Origin: Metaphire vulgaris
Lineage: Eukaryota; Annelida; Clitellata; Crassiclitellata; Megascolecidae
DNA: 64,000 bases
Assembly: GCA_018105865.1 (NCBI GenBank)
Contig: CM030865.1
Span: forward strand, 1,143,716-1,207,715
Direction of reading: 5' to 3'
A program made the position numbers and the translations under genes. This document shows, piece by piece, positions 12,138 to 37,074 of the stretch (the stretch's first letter is position 1; every line of letters starts with the position of its first letter). The notes under the pieces are model-generated. The model had not been told where the DNA came from. It saw nothing but the letters and a program-made list of their open reading frames with translations, and ran no database searches.

Positions 12138-13103
12138 GATACGCAGCGTCACAAGACCTATGCAGAAATCAAAGAAAAAGTAAGACACAGAGAGGAATGG
12201 AAACAATGGAGCCCTGAACCTGTCCCAGGACAGAGAACGTGATGATGATGATGATGATGATTATTATTATTATTATTATTATTATTATTGATTGATTGAT
12301 GTCATGTGCTATTAGATTATGCTTGTTTGTCATTTTGTTTAGGCTTCTGACTTTGTTTGAGAATCTGTCTCAGAAGAAAGAGATGATCGATATGAAAAGA
12401 ATGAAAAGCATTATCCATCGTCAGATTCTGGAGGCCATGAGTGCGGTAAGATTAATTTTTGTTGAGAGAAATCGTGCAGAATATCCAGGACATCAACTGA
12501 TGGCATGCCAAATCCAATCCGAATTAGGGCCAGATCAAGCCCGTGGGGTCTGTCGGGTCAACAGGGGGGGGGGGGGGCAATCTATCGTGGATGGACGAAA
12601 CCAAACGGGTACTTCTCCAGACTACCTTAGATCTAAAGATGATAATGCAGTTGTGCAAAGTGATGATATTGGTAATGAATTCCAGAAGCTGGGACCTTAC
12701 ATTGAGAAACAACTACTGCCAATGACTGTATGAGAATGAGAATGAATATTGTCCTTAAATTTATATATAATGAAGTCCTTGAATATTGCATTAGATGCGT
12801 TTGACTGTACCATGGATTTATCTGCAGTAAATGATGTGTTTTGCTTGTAGCTGGAAGATGCACCACATAGCTACATTGCTTTCCACATTATCGGAGAATT
12901 TCTCTATGGCAACACATTGGATGATGTAAGACACTCAATACATGAACGATAGAAATTTAGTTGGAATTTTAATGAGTGATGTATCAATGTATTAAAAGTA
13001 TATATCAAAATTGTGGATATTGATATATATATTATATTCTGCTATATCATAATTTTGTTAATGATTGGTGTATTTAAAATTTGGTTTTAAAATTCTCTTA
13101 CAA

Positions 13104-13160
<57 letters not shown>

Positions 13161-16100
13161 GTAACCAAGACAATTGTTATGCCACATTGGCCTGAAAATT
13201 TCAGAGGCACATAGATTTTTTGTGAAGTTTAGTAATTGTTATAATTATTATTTGTTACTAATATTTGAATTGTAAGTTATAATGTAATATTTATCTTTGT
13301 TGTTTAAGTCTGAAGCATTGCCTAATTTATTATATTTAAATTGATTAATTTACTAAATTAATTTTTATAGATGACCTCTCGCTTGAACCAGATCGACTTC
13401 TTCCGCCAGCTGGAAACTGAACCCCAGGACTACTGGGTTGACCTCTTGACCTCGGTTTTCATAGGGAAGAAATACGTTCTGGTGAGCTGAAATTTCTTCA
13501 CCAATTCAGTTTTTGTGCAGATCAGAATGTATGTGGCTCACCAGTATAAACTATTTAAGTAAGTAAGTAAGTAAGTAAGTAAACTATTTGATATCAATGA
13601 TTGTTTATGTCGTATTTCTAAGATTTTGGGTCAACCAAGCCACGAGCTGATGGAGCGGATGAGCGAGGCAGAAAAGGACCGAACTGAAAAACAGCGGACG
13701 GATCTTGGACCGAATGGCCTCGAGACCTACGACCAGCAGTTGAAGCAGGCCATCGAGGAAAACGAGGTAATGCCTGTGGAGTGACAATAGGCAGGTTTGA
13801 TTGTTGCTGTGTTTGTGCCACTATATTATTCGTACAAATGGGGTTTTTGTTATGAATGTGCTTAGAGTATTTTAGAGCAATTTAGCGTAAATTGCATTGA
13901 GTGTTTGGTGTGCTCAGACTTTCCGATTGGGTTAAGCAAGGACGTGTGTGGTTGGTACGTGGCTGGGTGTACCATTAATGTCGAAGGATGGGAAGTCGGG
14001 AGAAGATTAATGCTGTTAACCCCTTAACTGGGGATCTCGGATATATCCGTCCATTTTACACTGAGTTACAGTTAAATACACAGTTAAGGGGTTAATGTAT
14101 CTGTTGTCTTAGCGACCGGCTCCACCGGAGATGCTGACGTGTGTTGATGTGCCGGACGTTGGAAGCATCCAGTTCCACTGTCTGAAACCAAGCAGCAACC
14201 ACGGCCCTCCAACCGCCCAATCAGATTGTCAGTTTCCGCTCCATCAGCTTCCGTTCACCTTCCAACTGGATGACATCACAACAAACTTCGTCACCGTAAG
14301 CACAGAACCTGGAACGTGGCGTTCCGTGGAAACTGGACGTGTCTTATGTTGTCGGTCTGCTTGTGCGCGAAATATACGCAAAACTCTGGATTTCTTAACA
14401 GCGGTGCACCAGTCTATGGTTGATTTTGACTTCCTCAAGTTAGGCCTTGGCTTGAGTCGTCATCGACGTTGAACTTCTGTAGCGCCATTTCAGTTATGTC
14501 CTTGACATCCGGTTGATGGTTACTCCTTGATTTTAATTGTAATCCCCCATTGTCAAATCCAAGCTGAGTTGAGCTTATTCAGTTTTATAGTTTTAGTTTT
14601 TAGTTTAGTTTAATTGTTTTTGTTGTAGTAGGTAAACACTAAAGACTAAGGTAAATTTGTTGTTGTTGTTGTTGTTGTAATAATTGATTAGGGTACATTT
14701 TTGCCCTATGAGTTTGCCTCACCCCCAAAACTTTGTTATGCCTATTAGAGGTGTTTAATATTTTTGCCCCATTGTGCTTGAATGTTTTTGTTTGGTTTGA
14801 ATTGTTTAAATGAATAAAGGTGCAGACCACATGTACCGCACAGAAGCCTTGTTTGTATAAGATTCACTTTCCAATGCGGATAATGTATTTGTTTTGCAGA
14901 TTAGTGTTCTTATGGACACTGATTCGGTGCCTTACGACCTCAAGCCCTACCTTCCACTTTTTCTGGAACTCATTCTCGAATCACCTGTAGAAAGAAATGG
15001 AGGTTAGGCCCCAACGCTGCCTCTAATTCTTGAGGGTCGGTGGGCACATGAAATTTCTCCTGGACAACAATATCCCAGTTGACTAACTTTTGGACAGTTT
15101 TGCTTCTAACAAAAGAACAGAATTGCAAAAATTTAGAACCTCACGTTCCTTCCCCTTAAAAGATTCATATATCCGATTATACATTGAGTTACAGTTAAAT
15201 ACACGGTTAAGGGGTTAAAAGAGTCATGCATTAAGATATGTTAACAACAGAGCATTTACAGATTATTTCAGATGAATGACCCATTTAGCCAAGAAAATTT
15301 CAAATGTTCAAAAAAGTTATGTGAAAATTCTGACTTTGAGGCCAGGGAAAATGCTAGAAAGAATGAGAAATTATAGAGAAAAGTGTGAGTTTCTCTTGAA
15401 AGCATATGTATTAAGAGTGTTTTGATTTTGTTTTTCAGCGGTCGTTCCGTTTGAAGAAGTGGTTACGGAACTGGCGGCCGACACCCTCAGCTACTCCTCC
15501 TCCCTCGGTGTCGGTGGTTCGCGCTTTTCCTGTGGAAACTTCTCAAATGTTGTAATGCTTACGCTCAAGGTAACTCTGTGCTACGCTGCTTCCTGATATC
15601 ACTGTAATGAGCAGGTGGTGTTGGTGGCGGTGGCAGTGGGGTGGGGATATAGACCAAGCCATTGCATCCATTAACCCCTTTACGGCGAGTCCCGGGATAA
15701 CTCGGGCAGCAGAAACCAAGCGCTAACGGTGGAGCCCCGAGATAACTCGGGAAAAACTCCCTATTTATGTCCAATAAATTATTTTTTAAGTTTCCAGTCA
15801 TATTTCACGGATCCCAAGATATGTCGGGCTAATAGTCGATGACTAAGCAAGTAATTGAAACTAGGTCACATGAAAATATCACGATATAACAACATAACAT
15901 AACAAAGCTTTAGGCCCCAACATTTCTCTTCCCCCTCCCCAAAAATTCCACGCTTGTGGAGAGTTTTTGAAAAATCAATTCCACAGGAAAGCGGTTAATG
16001 CTGCCGTTAATGTAGTCAGTGTAGTTGTGTTTCCCTGTCTGTCTGTGAGTATCTGTGGTTGCTCTTGTTGGTTATCTAGGTGGAGATGGACAAGTACAGG

Positions 16101-19100
16101 AAGGCAGTCCAGTGGTTGAGGCAGCTCCTGTACGATGTCGTGTTTACGGAGGAAAGGATGAAGATCGTCGCCAACAAGATGATCAATGACGTCGCCCGTA
16201 TGAAGCGAGACGGAGGAACGGTCGTCCAAGCGATCATGCGTGAAATCAACTTCAGTAAAGGTAAGTGTGAATAAGTAAGTAAAGTCTCGTGAATTTATCT
16301 AAACGGCACTTTTGAAAGCTGTACCACGGTAGCCACTTATTCTTGGGGGCTTGGTTGCATCGAGGAGAGTGTAATTAATTTGCATTCAAATTTGATGCCT
16401 GTTGGTGATTCCAGAAATGTTACGGGCATTTTTGAGAATCTTTCGTTCAAATGTAATGTAATGGAACATTTATATATAGGACATCTGAGTAGAAATATAA
16501 GATGCTATACAAATGCTACATTACATTACATTTTACATTTTAAGTTGTTTCAAAAGAAGGGCCGTGGGATCAGCAGTAGCCAGATTTGCATACACTTGTG
16601 TCGGGAGCATTTTAACCCCTTAACTGGGCAACTATTTGTAACTCAATGTAAAATGGACGAGTGTGACTCGGGGCACCCAGTTAAGGGGTTAAAGGAATTC
16701 CACAGAGTGAATGTGATTGTTTATTATCTTTAAGATTACTTTATTTTAGCTCAAATGTTGCTGTAGTTAACCACTTAACTGGGTGCCTCGAGTAACGCTC
16801 GTCCATTTTACATTGAGTTACAAATAGTTGTCCAGTTAAGGGGTTAGTAGCCTAAGTATCTTCAACTTATTCACCAGTTCTCTCTTGGGGTATTTATACG
16901 ATGAATTAGGGTTGTGATGTTTGTAATGGGGTATGATGTTTCTTGTTTAAGGCTGCAACTACCATGTCTCGAGTATGCTGCGCCAACATGCATTTCTTTC
17001 TAAGCTGCTGGAATCCATTGAAAAGAACAGCGAGGAAAAGGTTTGGGTTTCATTTTACTCTCTTCGTTTGTCCTTTATCTGAACAATTCTGCAGTAAACT
17101 TGCTTTCATTCTGGTTTGGCAGCATAAAGCCATTTGCAAGTTTAGTAGTATTATAATAATCACCAGTGATATATCAGTTAACTGAAACCGAATAGAAACT
17201 GAAATTATTTTGATATAGTTAACTGAAACTGAAATTATTTCTAAAACTGAAACTGAATAGAAACTGAAATTGGCAATTCTAAAACTGAAACTGAATAGAA
17301 ACTGAAATTAATTCCAAAACTGAAATATCACTGATTATCACGTTAAAATATAATGACCACCCATAAGCCCCTGATGATAACTAAAGTTTGAGTAACTTCA
17401 CTGTGTGATGATGCATTGGGTGATATTAACCAGTCCTTTATTTGTCCAAGCACCATTATGAATTCATTCGATAGACTTGTTTCCTTGGGTCGAAATATTT
17501 GAAATAAGTTCTTTTGTTTTTGGTCGTTGTGCTGCAGACATTTGAATTCTTTTGCTGTAGAATAAGCATTTGGAGAGTTTGCGCAAGCTGCGAGAGATCG
17601 TGACCTGTCCTGACGTGTTGCGCGTGCACATGGCAGCTCATGTCAGTCGCCTGATACGTCACTGCAACAGTTTTAGCCCGGTCGAAGTCTGGCTGAAGGA
17701 ATTTCTGCCTACAGGTGTCGCTACAGATGGAGAAAGGTAGGCAAAGTGGTGTTGTCCATTTGATATGCAGGCCAAGTGGTTATGTCATTTTGATATGTAG
17801 GCCAAGTGGTTATGTCAATTTCATATGCAGACAAAGTGGTTATGTCCATTTGATGTATTATGGACCTTCAGTGCTCTCATTCAATATTTGGTGGGAATTC
17901 TGATGTCCAATGCACAATAACTCATTTGGAGTGTGTGGACTACGCCCGCCCCAATATCAACCGCCTTTCAGGGTGGGGGGGGGGCATTTCTGACTGACTG
18001 CTTGCTTGGAATGATTTAGTGAAGGAGTGATTGGCTCAAATTACCTGGCATTTCTTCAGCCAGTAAACTTCTATGGCGCCACTGTCAGAATTTCCAGGGC
18101 TTCAGCTGACGGTGCGCCAGATCGAGTCCGAATTACAGCCAGGTCAAGCCGGAAAGGTCAATCAGAACCCGGAAAGATCATATTACCCCCATCAGGTTAT
18201 GCCAGTCGAGCAGTACAGCCATTAGAGCTTTGATATTAACCCCTTAACTGGCCATTTATTTGTAACTCAATGTAAAATGGACAAGTATACCCGTCACGGC
18301 CGGTTAAGGGGTTAAGGTAGTGTAGAGATTGGTGTGTAGACTGTAGGAGATGCTGTATGTAGCAATGATCTACCTGTGATATTTCTTGCCAGACCTTGCT
18401 TCAAGCTCGATGGTGAGTTTGTTAAATCGGATGAAATGTGCCCGGAGCGTTCCATCATCGTTGGAGTCGGTTCCGTGGAATCCAACTATCTCATCCAGAC
18501 CGCCCCGGGCATCCGCAACTTCCAGGATCCCGACATTCCGGCCCTCCGTGTCTGCCTCAGCTACCTGACGCAGCTGGAAGGGCCAATGTGGAAGCAGATA
18601 CGCGGTCTCGGCCTTTCGTATTCGTACAGGTACATTGATACAGAAGTACAGAGCAACGCAAAAACCCCAGACTAGTCACATTAGGTTTGGTATTTAATAT
18701 AATATAGGCCGGGGTTTTTTGCACCACCCTGTAGTTTAGTTTTTGCTTGTTTGTTATTTGTTGGCCACTGTTGCATTGGTTTCACTGCTGTTTTCTTGCC
18801 AAAATATTCTGGACATTTTATTTCACAGAGCAGAATTAATGGACTTTATTTTCATTGGGTCCAACTCTAAGTTCTTAGGGTTCATCCATATAGTACGTAA
18901 GCAAAAAAAGTGATATTTTCATCCCCCACACCCCGGTTGCACATAGCGTACATAGGAAAAACATCCAAAATCCAACACCCCCTCAGTGCGTACGTACTAT
19001 ATGGATGGACCAATGGCATAGCCAAACGGGGGCGATTGGGGGTTAAACCCTTTTTGGCTGCCGAAAACAAAATATTTTTAAGGCGTTTATATGCATTTTT

Positions 19101-20758
19101 TATTTTGGATTTTGAGGGGGTCAAAACACCCCTTGGCTATAGAATGTAGCGGTTTTAAAGGAACCGAAAACCAAAACCCCCTTCCAGAAATCCTGGCTAT
19201 GCTGCTGGGATGGACCCTTATGTCTCCATTTGTTGTGTAATTTTATTTGAAGTTTAGATTTCGAGCGGCTTACGCTTGCAAGACAGTTACTGTGCTCCTG
19301 ATTTTATTTTGATTTTTCAGTCGGATTCAGAATATTCCAACATGTCTGTCTTGTTTGTTGCAGTCTCTACATAAAGCATGAAACCGGGTTGATCTACTTT
19401 TCACTGTTCAAGTCCACTCAACTGGTGGAGGCTTTCAGACAGGCGAAAAAACTCGTGGTCGGTTGTTGTTTGTTTATACAGTGGATCCCACTTAATTGCA
19501 TACCTCTTAATTGCATAACCCGCATAATCGCATAATCACATAAAAACCCGAACTAGTGTTTTGTGCATACAATTAATTAATTATCACCTATGCAATTAAG
19601 CGGGTTTCATTGTACTTTCCATAATCAACGCTTTGAATCGTCCATCAACATTTTGAATTTGAAAAAAATAATAAACTGTAAAAACAGGGGACCCCAAAAT
19701 TTACTGACACCCCTCCTCCAAATTGATAATCCTAGAAATAACCCTGCGTGTTACCGTCAAGCACGTTTGTTGTTCACTGCTCAGGACTCGTTGGTGGATG
19801 GCTCTGCCGAGCTGAGCGACGTCGAGCTCGAGTCGGCGAAGAGCAGTCTCATATTCGAGATAATCGAGGAGGAGAAGACACCGGCTAATGCGTCCCTGGA
19901 GTCGATGCTCAGCTATTTCCGAGGCATTCCGCACGACTACAGCCGGTCAGTGACGATGTTTTCTCAATGTTCCACGTCGCGCCAGTTATTTACTGTTTCG
20001 ATATCTTCGCGGACCAGGGATAGTTTTTACACCCCCCTCCAAACCCCCATTTTGAGGTCGACACCCCCACCCAAAATTTGGTAATGTGACAATGGTATGC
20101 ATACTAAATGCATACTAATTAGCTCCAGACACCCCCAATTCGAGGTCGACACCCCCAAATTCACAATCCTAGAAATATCCCTGGCGCGGACCATTTCACG
20201 CCGCTTGGCGGACTGGTTCTGGCCTGCGGGCCGCCACCATTTGATTTTCACGGTCTGTTTCTGTCCGCGTTTTTAGGTCGATTATTCAGAGGATTCCCAG
20301 CGTGACGAAGGAGGACGTAAGGAGGGTCGGCCGGAAATATCTCGCCTCTCTGTTCGATCCGACCAAGTCGAGAGTCGCCATCTGCTGCCACCCGAAGAAA
20401 GTCGAGGAGATTTCATCGGCATTTGAGAACAGGCAATTTCCGCAGCCCCCCTTTTCCCCATCTTAATATCCCGGTGTCTATTTCTCTGTGACTAAATTTC
20501 TTTGAAATAATCATAAAGACAGTTTTTCCTCTTAAATGCACAGCATTGCTAGAAGCCAGGAGAAGGGAATGGAGGAAATTTGACTTATATTTTGGCTTCT
20601 GGATACCCGCAATGTAAAGGATTTTCTCATCAATGAACATGCTAAGATTAAAATGACTGACGATATCTTATACTATTTATTGTCTTTTGGTTTTCAGCCT
20701 CGGTCGAAAGTTCAAGGTGGTCGAGTCTTTGGAGGAAGCCTTTCTGACCGAATTTTAA
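6611..20758 (+). CDS. M16 insulinase-like metallopeptidase, C05D11.1 type, 23 exons
   Basis: Exons: 6611-6782, 7574-7656, 8589-8747, 9531-9740, 9844-9966, 10500-10640, 11288-11398, 11954-12045, 12343-12445, 12851-12925, 13371-13481, 13623-13766, 14113-14295, 14900-15002, 15439-15569, 16080-16260, 16952-17040, 17561-17736, 18393-18629, 19364-19457, 19785-19945, 20277-20432, 20698-20758. They sum to 3,096 nt (1,031 aa plus stop) with consistent phases. The inverted zinc motif HTLEH is at residues 69-73 and a likely third ligand E162 lies in YCEMQ. Other hallmarks are NAWTDTDHTCYTMTTAG and SETGGIMENLR. The family cleaves peptides inside a closed two-half chamber; this uncharacterised subgroup was first named from C. 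elegans C05D11.1. The start is the first ATG, 10 codons before the conserved block. Exon 6 uses acceptor CATTAG, and intron 22 is GC-AG. No frameshift or stop was found. Confidence 0.92.
7661..7795. mobile_element. Harbinger-like MITE inserted in the M16 intron 2 splice donor
   Basis: The ends GGGGTCGGTCCATAAAGTAC and ATATACTTTGTGTACGGCCCC are near-perfect inverted repeats, flanked by TAA on both sides (7658-7660 and 7796-7798). A 3-bp TWA duplication is typical of PIF/Harbinger. The left TAA is positions +2 to +4 of the donor GTAAGG of exon 2, so the element supplies donor positions +5 and +6. Confidence 0.75.
8820..9300. repeat. Degenerate 14-15-bp minisatellite, TTTTGTGTACTGTA type
   Basis: Many imperfect units of TTTTGTGTACTGTA or TTTTATGCACTGTA fill M16 intron 3. 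Long stretches are AT-rich and lack a fixed period. No coding content is seen. Confidence 0.7.
10111..10252. repeat. (TTA)n microsatellite block with a short repeat module upstream
   Basis: Interrupted ATT/TTA triplets in M16 intron 5. Upstream, 10017-10060 (GCATTTTTATAGCACCAGTT) matches a module beside another triplet array at 63223-63245, so array plus module behaves as a dispersed repeat. Confidence 0.8.
10677..10835. repeat. Three tandem copies of a 51-bp MITE end
   Basis: The unit begins TACAGTAGAACTTGGATATT and continues to AATGTACC(A/T)CAATG. It resembles the end of the TACAGTAGAACTTCGTTATA MITE family seen at 33846, 35635 and 46190, and it was amplified in tandem in M16 intron 6. A degraded right end follows to about 10950 (GTTATAATGAAGTTTTACTG). 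Confidence 0.7.
11089..11167. mobile_element. Palindromic TTAA MITE copy
   Basis: TTAACCCCTAACCGTG...CAGTTAAGGGGTTAA in M16 intron 6; same family as 1448-1527. Confidence 0.7.
12131..12245 (+). pseudogene. LINE-like reverse transcriptase C-terminal scrap with triplet tail
   Basis: Lies between two triplet arrays in M16 intron 8 and encodes a short charged stretch (HKTYAEIKEKVRHREEW) ending in a stop at a (TGA)n tail. The style matches the C-terminal end of non-LTR retrotransposon ORFs whose 3' tails are simple repeats. Too short for firm family assignment. Confidence 0.4.
13106..13160. repeat. (ATT)n microsatellite
   Basis: Near-perfect ATT triplets in M16 intron 10. Confidence 0.9.
14016..14095. 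mobile_element. Palindromic TTAA MITE copy
   Basis: TTAACCCCTTAACTGG...CAGTTAAGGGGTTAA in M16 intron 12, ending only 18 bp before exon 13. Confidence 0.75.
16612..16692. mobile_element. Palindromic TTAA MITE copy
   Basis: TTAACCCCTTAACTGG...CCAGTTAAGGGGTTAA in M16 intron 16. A second copy in the opposite orientation lies 75 bp downstream (16767-16847). Confidence 0.8.
16767..16847. mobile_element. Palindromic TTAA MITE copy, opposite orientation
   Basis: TTAACCACTTAACTGG...CCAGTTAAGGGGTTAG. With the preceding copy it forms a divergent pair in the same intron. Confidence 0.75.
17737..17853. repeat. 31-bp minisatellite starting at the M16 intron 18 donor
   Basis: Four units of the type GTAGGCAAAGTGGTTATGTC followed by an ATTTGATATG-like part. 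The first unit starts with the real donor GTAGGC; later units start GCAGGC, GTAGGC and GCAGAC. Confidence 0.85.
18236..18315. mobile_element. Palindromic TTAA MITE copy
   Basis: TTAACCCCTTAACTGG...CCGGTTAAGGGGTTAA in M16 intron 18. Confidence 0.75.
18888..19217. mobile_element. Harbinger-like MITE with a hAT-like MITE nested in its right end
   Basis: The outer ends GGGTTCATCCATATAGTACG and CGTACTATATGGATGGACCC flanked by TTA fit a PIF/Harbinger MITE. The inner element 19011-19207 (CAATGGCATAGCCA...TGGCTATGCTGCTG) is flanked by a perfect 8-bp duplication GGATGGAC (19003-19010 and 19208-19215) that lies inside the outer terminal repeat. An 8-bp duplication is typical of hAT elements. Confidence 0.75.
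19479..19612. mobile_element. Tigger/pogo-like MITE, TA-flanked
   Basis: Starts CAGTGGATCCCACTTAATTG and ends CAATTAAGCGGGTTTCATTG with TA on both sides, in M16 intron 20. Same family as 33949-34131. Confidence 0.7.
20020..20190. mobile_element. hAT-like MITE fragment, CAGGGATA...TATCCCTG type
   Basis: Inverted ends CAGGGATAGTTT and AGAAATATCCCTGG, C-rich inside (ACACCCCC runs). Related sequence lies at 19685-19745, 30447-30610 and 37828-38016. Confidence 0.5.
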
Positions 20759-21504
20759 TTGAAAATCGTAGAATTCGATGGTCTTTTTGAGATAATCTAC
20801 AGATTAAGATATTGGAGATGATGACGATCTAATAATCTAGACGATCTATTAATCTACTCCTAAAGATGCAATTAATTTGCCTCGATGTCATGTGTACTTG
20901 CTTCTTTTTTTTGTATTTATTTTTGTTCATAATTTTTCTGTATGGAAATTATCTCTAACAGTGACATTACTAAGGCAGTTGGTGGTGCATATGCAAGGAA
21001 TTAGGGAAGTAGATGTTGTGGAATGAGTATTGTTTTGTTTTGTCATTAAATATTGAAATGTTGTGGCAACATTTTCGGATCTTATTGAAGGATTTTTTCA
21101 AGCTTATCGTTTGTGCTATTGTTTAATATATAAATGTTTTGCAGAAATTGAAATTAAAGCTAATAAAGTTTACAAGGCTTCAAAGAGTTCATTTGGTTCT
21201 GTATGTGGTCTTGTACAATGTAATTGTAATGTTGCTCCTGCTTTTGACTGGTACTACTGAATCCTTTACTACTGAATCCTTTACAGTGGTTTTCACACAG
21301 GCTTACTTAGCCTCCTAAACCACTTAAAATCACATTATTATTATTATTATTACTACTACTATAATGGTGATTGTATTAGATAATTAGATTGTATTAGTGT
21401 TAGTAGTACAGGAATATTCTGAATACAGAAATAATCCCTGTCATACAAATAATACTAGGTAGCATGAATGAGGAAAGTAAGTAAAAATCTCGTATATATA
21501 TATA

Positions 21505-21553
<49 letters not shown>

Positions 21554-21860
21554 CACTGTGATTCTAACTAGCTATATGAAAAAATAACAAGGTTCAGAGT
21601 GATTCAGTAGGTTCTGCCCTGTGTGAGTACACAATATTTGCAACGGTATAATTTCGACGAGTCTTAATAGCAATATTATTATTGTCGCATTTTATTTCGA
21701 AAAACACCACAAAACAACAAACATCTTTATAGAGCGCTAGATAAGCTGCGTGCCGATCGCACGATCTGTTCTAAATTTAATACACCTGTTCATTTCCGGC
21801 TGTTCATTCGTTGTCAACATTAGGCCTTCTTCGAAGGTGGTGGAAAAATCTACTCGGATA
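20759..21860. promoter_or_regulatory. M16 3' UTR with AATAAA, then the dynamin upstream region
   Basis: An AATAAA at 21162-21167 is the likely poly(A) signal of the M16 gene. After it come a small TTA array (21333-21348), an (AT)n tract (21492-21552) and a copy of the ACCACT-ended module. The dynamin 5' UTR and promoter must lie in the last few hundred bases; no TATA box is obvious. Confidence 0.5.
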
Positions 21861-34365
<12,505 letters not shown>

Positions 34366-35023
34366 GGCGCGGGACCCCACACACCGCGCTTCGCTGCTCG
34401 GCGCAAACTGTACGAAGACTCGCGGTGGAGAGCAAAGACTATATACACAGTACACTTGATCATTCTGTGAATATCGCATTCCTTGCTGCTGCTGTCTTTA
34501 TAGATCTTTGTTTTGATATCAATAATGTTATTATTGGTTATGTTTAATTTGGTTGACTTTTCACATTTTTTCCGATTTTTTTGGGATCTTGAAATTCAAG
34601 ACCAATTCCATTTGGCTTATCGCAAAGATTATCTGATGCATGTTTATCGTGATATGATATATTTCATAGAGTGGTTGTAAAATCCTATTTTAACCGCGGT
34701 GATCTGTTACACATACTTATGTTCATTTATTAGTCTCTGAATTCTTTATAGTCAGCTTTAGTCTACAATTGTTGATCTGTTGTTTGAATAGGTTGTTAGG
34801 AAATAATGTGCAGCTGTTTCGAAATTTAGGTTGCATTTTTTGAGATTAATGAAAAAACTGCTTATTCTAGGCCTTCTCTGGGGAATCCCCCCCAGTTTGA
34901 AATTTTCACCCAAAATTTGTTGACATTATGGCAAGTTGTATGACCTGCCCAATGTCTGTTCTCCCAAAAAATTTTAACTCCCCGGGGAAGTCCTCCCCCC
35001 AATGTCTAGGTGACTAGAATAAA
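34366..35023. other. Dynamin 3' UTR candidate with AATAAA
   Basis: Runs from the stop codon to an AATAAA at 35018-35023. The last 165 bp (34868-35030) look like an eroded repeat related to 39154-39354, so the poly(A) signal may be transposon-derived. Confidence 0.45.
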
Positions 35024-35634
35024 CACTGAATGAAAAAATTATTTTTGGGAGCATTTTTATTGTCTATGATCTAATAGTGATTACTCATGCAACATACCAC
35101 TTCTGAAGTGCTTAAAAATATGAGAGATTTTCTAAGGTTTCTGTAATTTGACATTTTCTCGCCCTTGGCTTTTATTTTTGATGGTTTCAGTTTTGAATTT
35201 TGTTGGTTTCAATTTCAGTTTTGAATTTTGTTGGTTTCAGTTTTGTTTTGTTTTACTGTTTGAACCGAACCTGTGATATCAACCTGTTATCTGAATGTGT
35301 ATGTGTGTGAGGATTTTGTTAATTGTGGATTTTTAAATATTAAATCTTTTATTTTCTGAAAATTGTAGTTTAAATCGTCCGATTATATATATGCATATCA
35401 ATTGACAGTTTTAAATTATCTGTTAGAATTTTTGAGTTTCAAGCAGCCGGTTGCCATGACATTCAGACCCGGATCAGCTGACCCTCTGACCCCCACTTGT
35501 TGAACCTGAAAGTGAGTAAGAAACCAGGTGGTGAATGATGTTATTTTGATAATGTATCAATACTCAGAAGAAAAATGGTATCAATCTCCATTTTTCTGTA
35601 ATTCTGCATGCTCGCCTTTCGGTATTTTTGTAAT
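35024..35634. other. Intergenic DNA without recognisable genes
   Basis: AT-rich sequence with a short TTTTGAATTTTGTTGGTTTC tandem repeat near 35190-35245. I see no exon with splice sites and family similarity. Confidence 0.5.
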
Positions 35635-36006
35635 ACGGTAAAACTTCGTTGTAACGTACTTAACGGGTCTATAAAATTGAGTACGTTACATCCAACATAC
35701 ATACATACATCCAAGGGCACGTTATATCCAGTACCATCCAAATACGGTATCGCATCACTCGGGACCGTACATTCAGTGGCGGCTCCACCAGGGGGCCCAG
35801 TGCCCCTGAGTGCCTGCCCCCCCCTTAGTGCCCCCAGTTGGGACCCTATACTTAATGCTACATACATTAAACAACAAATGGTTGGCCCCCATGATTAGAA
35901 GTTCGCACCCCAACGCCCCCACCCCACTTGCCAAATCCTAGAGCCGCCACTGCGTACGTTGCGGTACTTTATAACCGAGGATGCGTTATAACGAAGTTCT
36001 ACTGTA
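35635..36006. mobile_element. GTAGAACTTCGTTATA-type MITE with a nested hAT-like MITE
   Basis: The outer element ends AACTTCGTTGTAACGTACTT and GTTATAACGAAGTTCTACTG. The inner element 35774-35952 (CAGTGGCGGCTCCA...TAGAGCCGCCACTG) is flanked by CGTACATT and CGTACGTT, an 8-bp duplication with one mismatch. Confidence 0.82.
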
Positions 36007-36517
36007 GTTTTTAGCATATTGGGTATTCTTTTGTCTTCTCATTTCTCAGCATGAAATGTACCATTTACTAAGTGTAAAATTACAACTGTTATTGTGTAGA
36101 AATAAGAATTTTAATAGAATTTTAAGCTTTGTTCAACTTTGGGGGGAAATTTTGACTTTAGCCACCTTGTCCCCGTGGAGGTCCGTAATTTTGTTCTGGG
36201 AGTAGCCCGACCATAGGATGAAAAAGTGGGGGTGAGCCCAACCCCCATTTCTTTTCCTTTTTCTGGGCATGGCCTCTCAAAAGGTGGGGGACTCTAGCCT
36301 AGGGGCTCAGTAGAAATTGTTGTACCTGTGCGTTGGACCCCAGCAGCTTGTTAAGGGTACTGGACATTGTAATATTAGTGTTTTTTCTGATTGTTTAGAA
36401 TGACGTTTAATATTAATAGGTAACTCTTCCACGTGTAATTTTCCACGCTTGTAGTCACGTGACCTATTTGTTAGCGCACCTCGCTGTCAGCCGTTTTGGG
36501 TTTGCAGCGGTGGCGGC

Positions 36518-37030
36518 AGAACCGGCCTTAGGCACAGGCAAAGCAGGCAGTTGCCTAGGGCGTCAAGATCCAAGAGGCGCCAATTAGTTTTAACCAAGAG
36601 ATTTAATTACAACGCCTATTTTTTTTAAATGAAACGTTTAACTGATTAAATAATAATTATTGTTTGTAACTTCAAGTTTTTCACGATTCAATTTATATTT
36701 CCAACCTTGATAAATCAGTTGAATCACACTGACTCTGTTTTTAGCGCACTTTTTGACTGATTCATCATTGGAGGGAGTAACCGTGATGCCAGGGGGTCCA
36801 GTGTGGGGAGGAGCAGAGGGCTCCAAAGTATGCTTTGTTTTGGCTAGGGCCGGCCCTGGTGGCGGCTCCAGGATTTGACAAGTGGAGGGGCGTTGGGGCG
36901 ACAAATTGTAGCCATAGGGGGCCAACTATTTGTTGCTAGGTATGTAATAATAAGTATAGGGTCCCAACAGGGGGACACTGGGGCATGATTTCAATATGGG
37001 GCCCCGGGCCTCTATGTGGAGCCGCCACTG
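36518..37030. mobile_element. Adjacent eroded hAT-like MITEs
   Basis: 36518-36857 has ends like CAGAACCGGCCTTAGGCA and GGCTAGGGCCGGCCCTG. 36857-37030 is a member of the GTGGCGGCTCCAGGAT...GAGCCGCCACTG family. Target duplications are not clear. Confidence 0.55.
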
Positions 37031-37074
37031 ATTTGCAGTGCCGTCTGTTGACATCTTAGTGTAATGATAACAGC

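Noticed and set aside
21750..21860. N-terminal extension of dynamin from an upstream in-frame ATG
   Set aside because: Dynamins start with the MxNxGME...[12 protein letters not shown] block; the ATG at 21861 gives the family-typical start and the extension lacks similarity.
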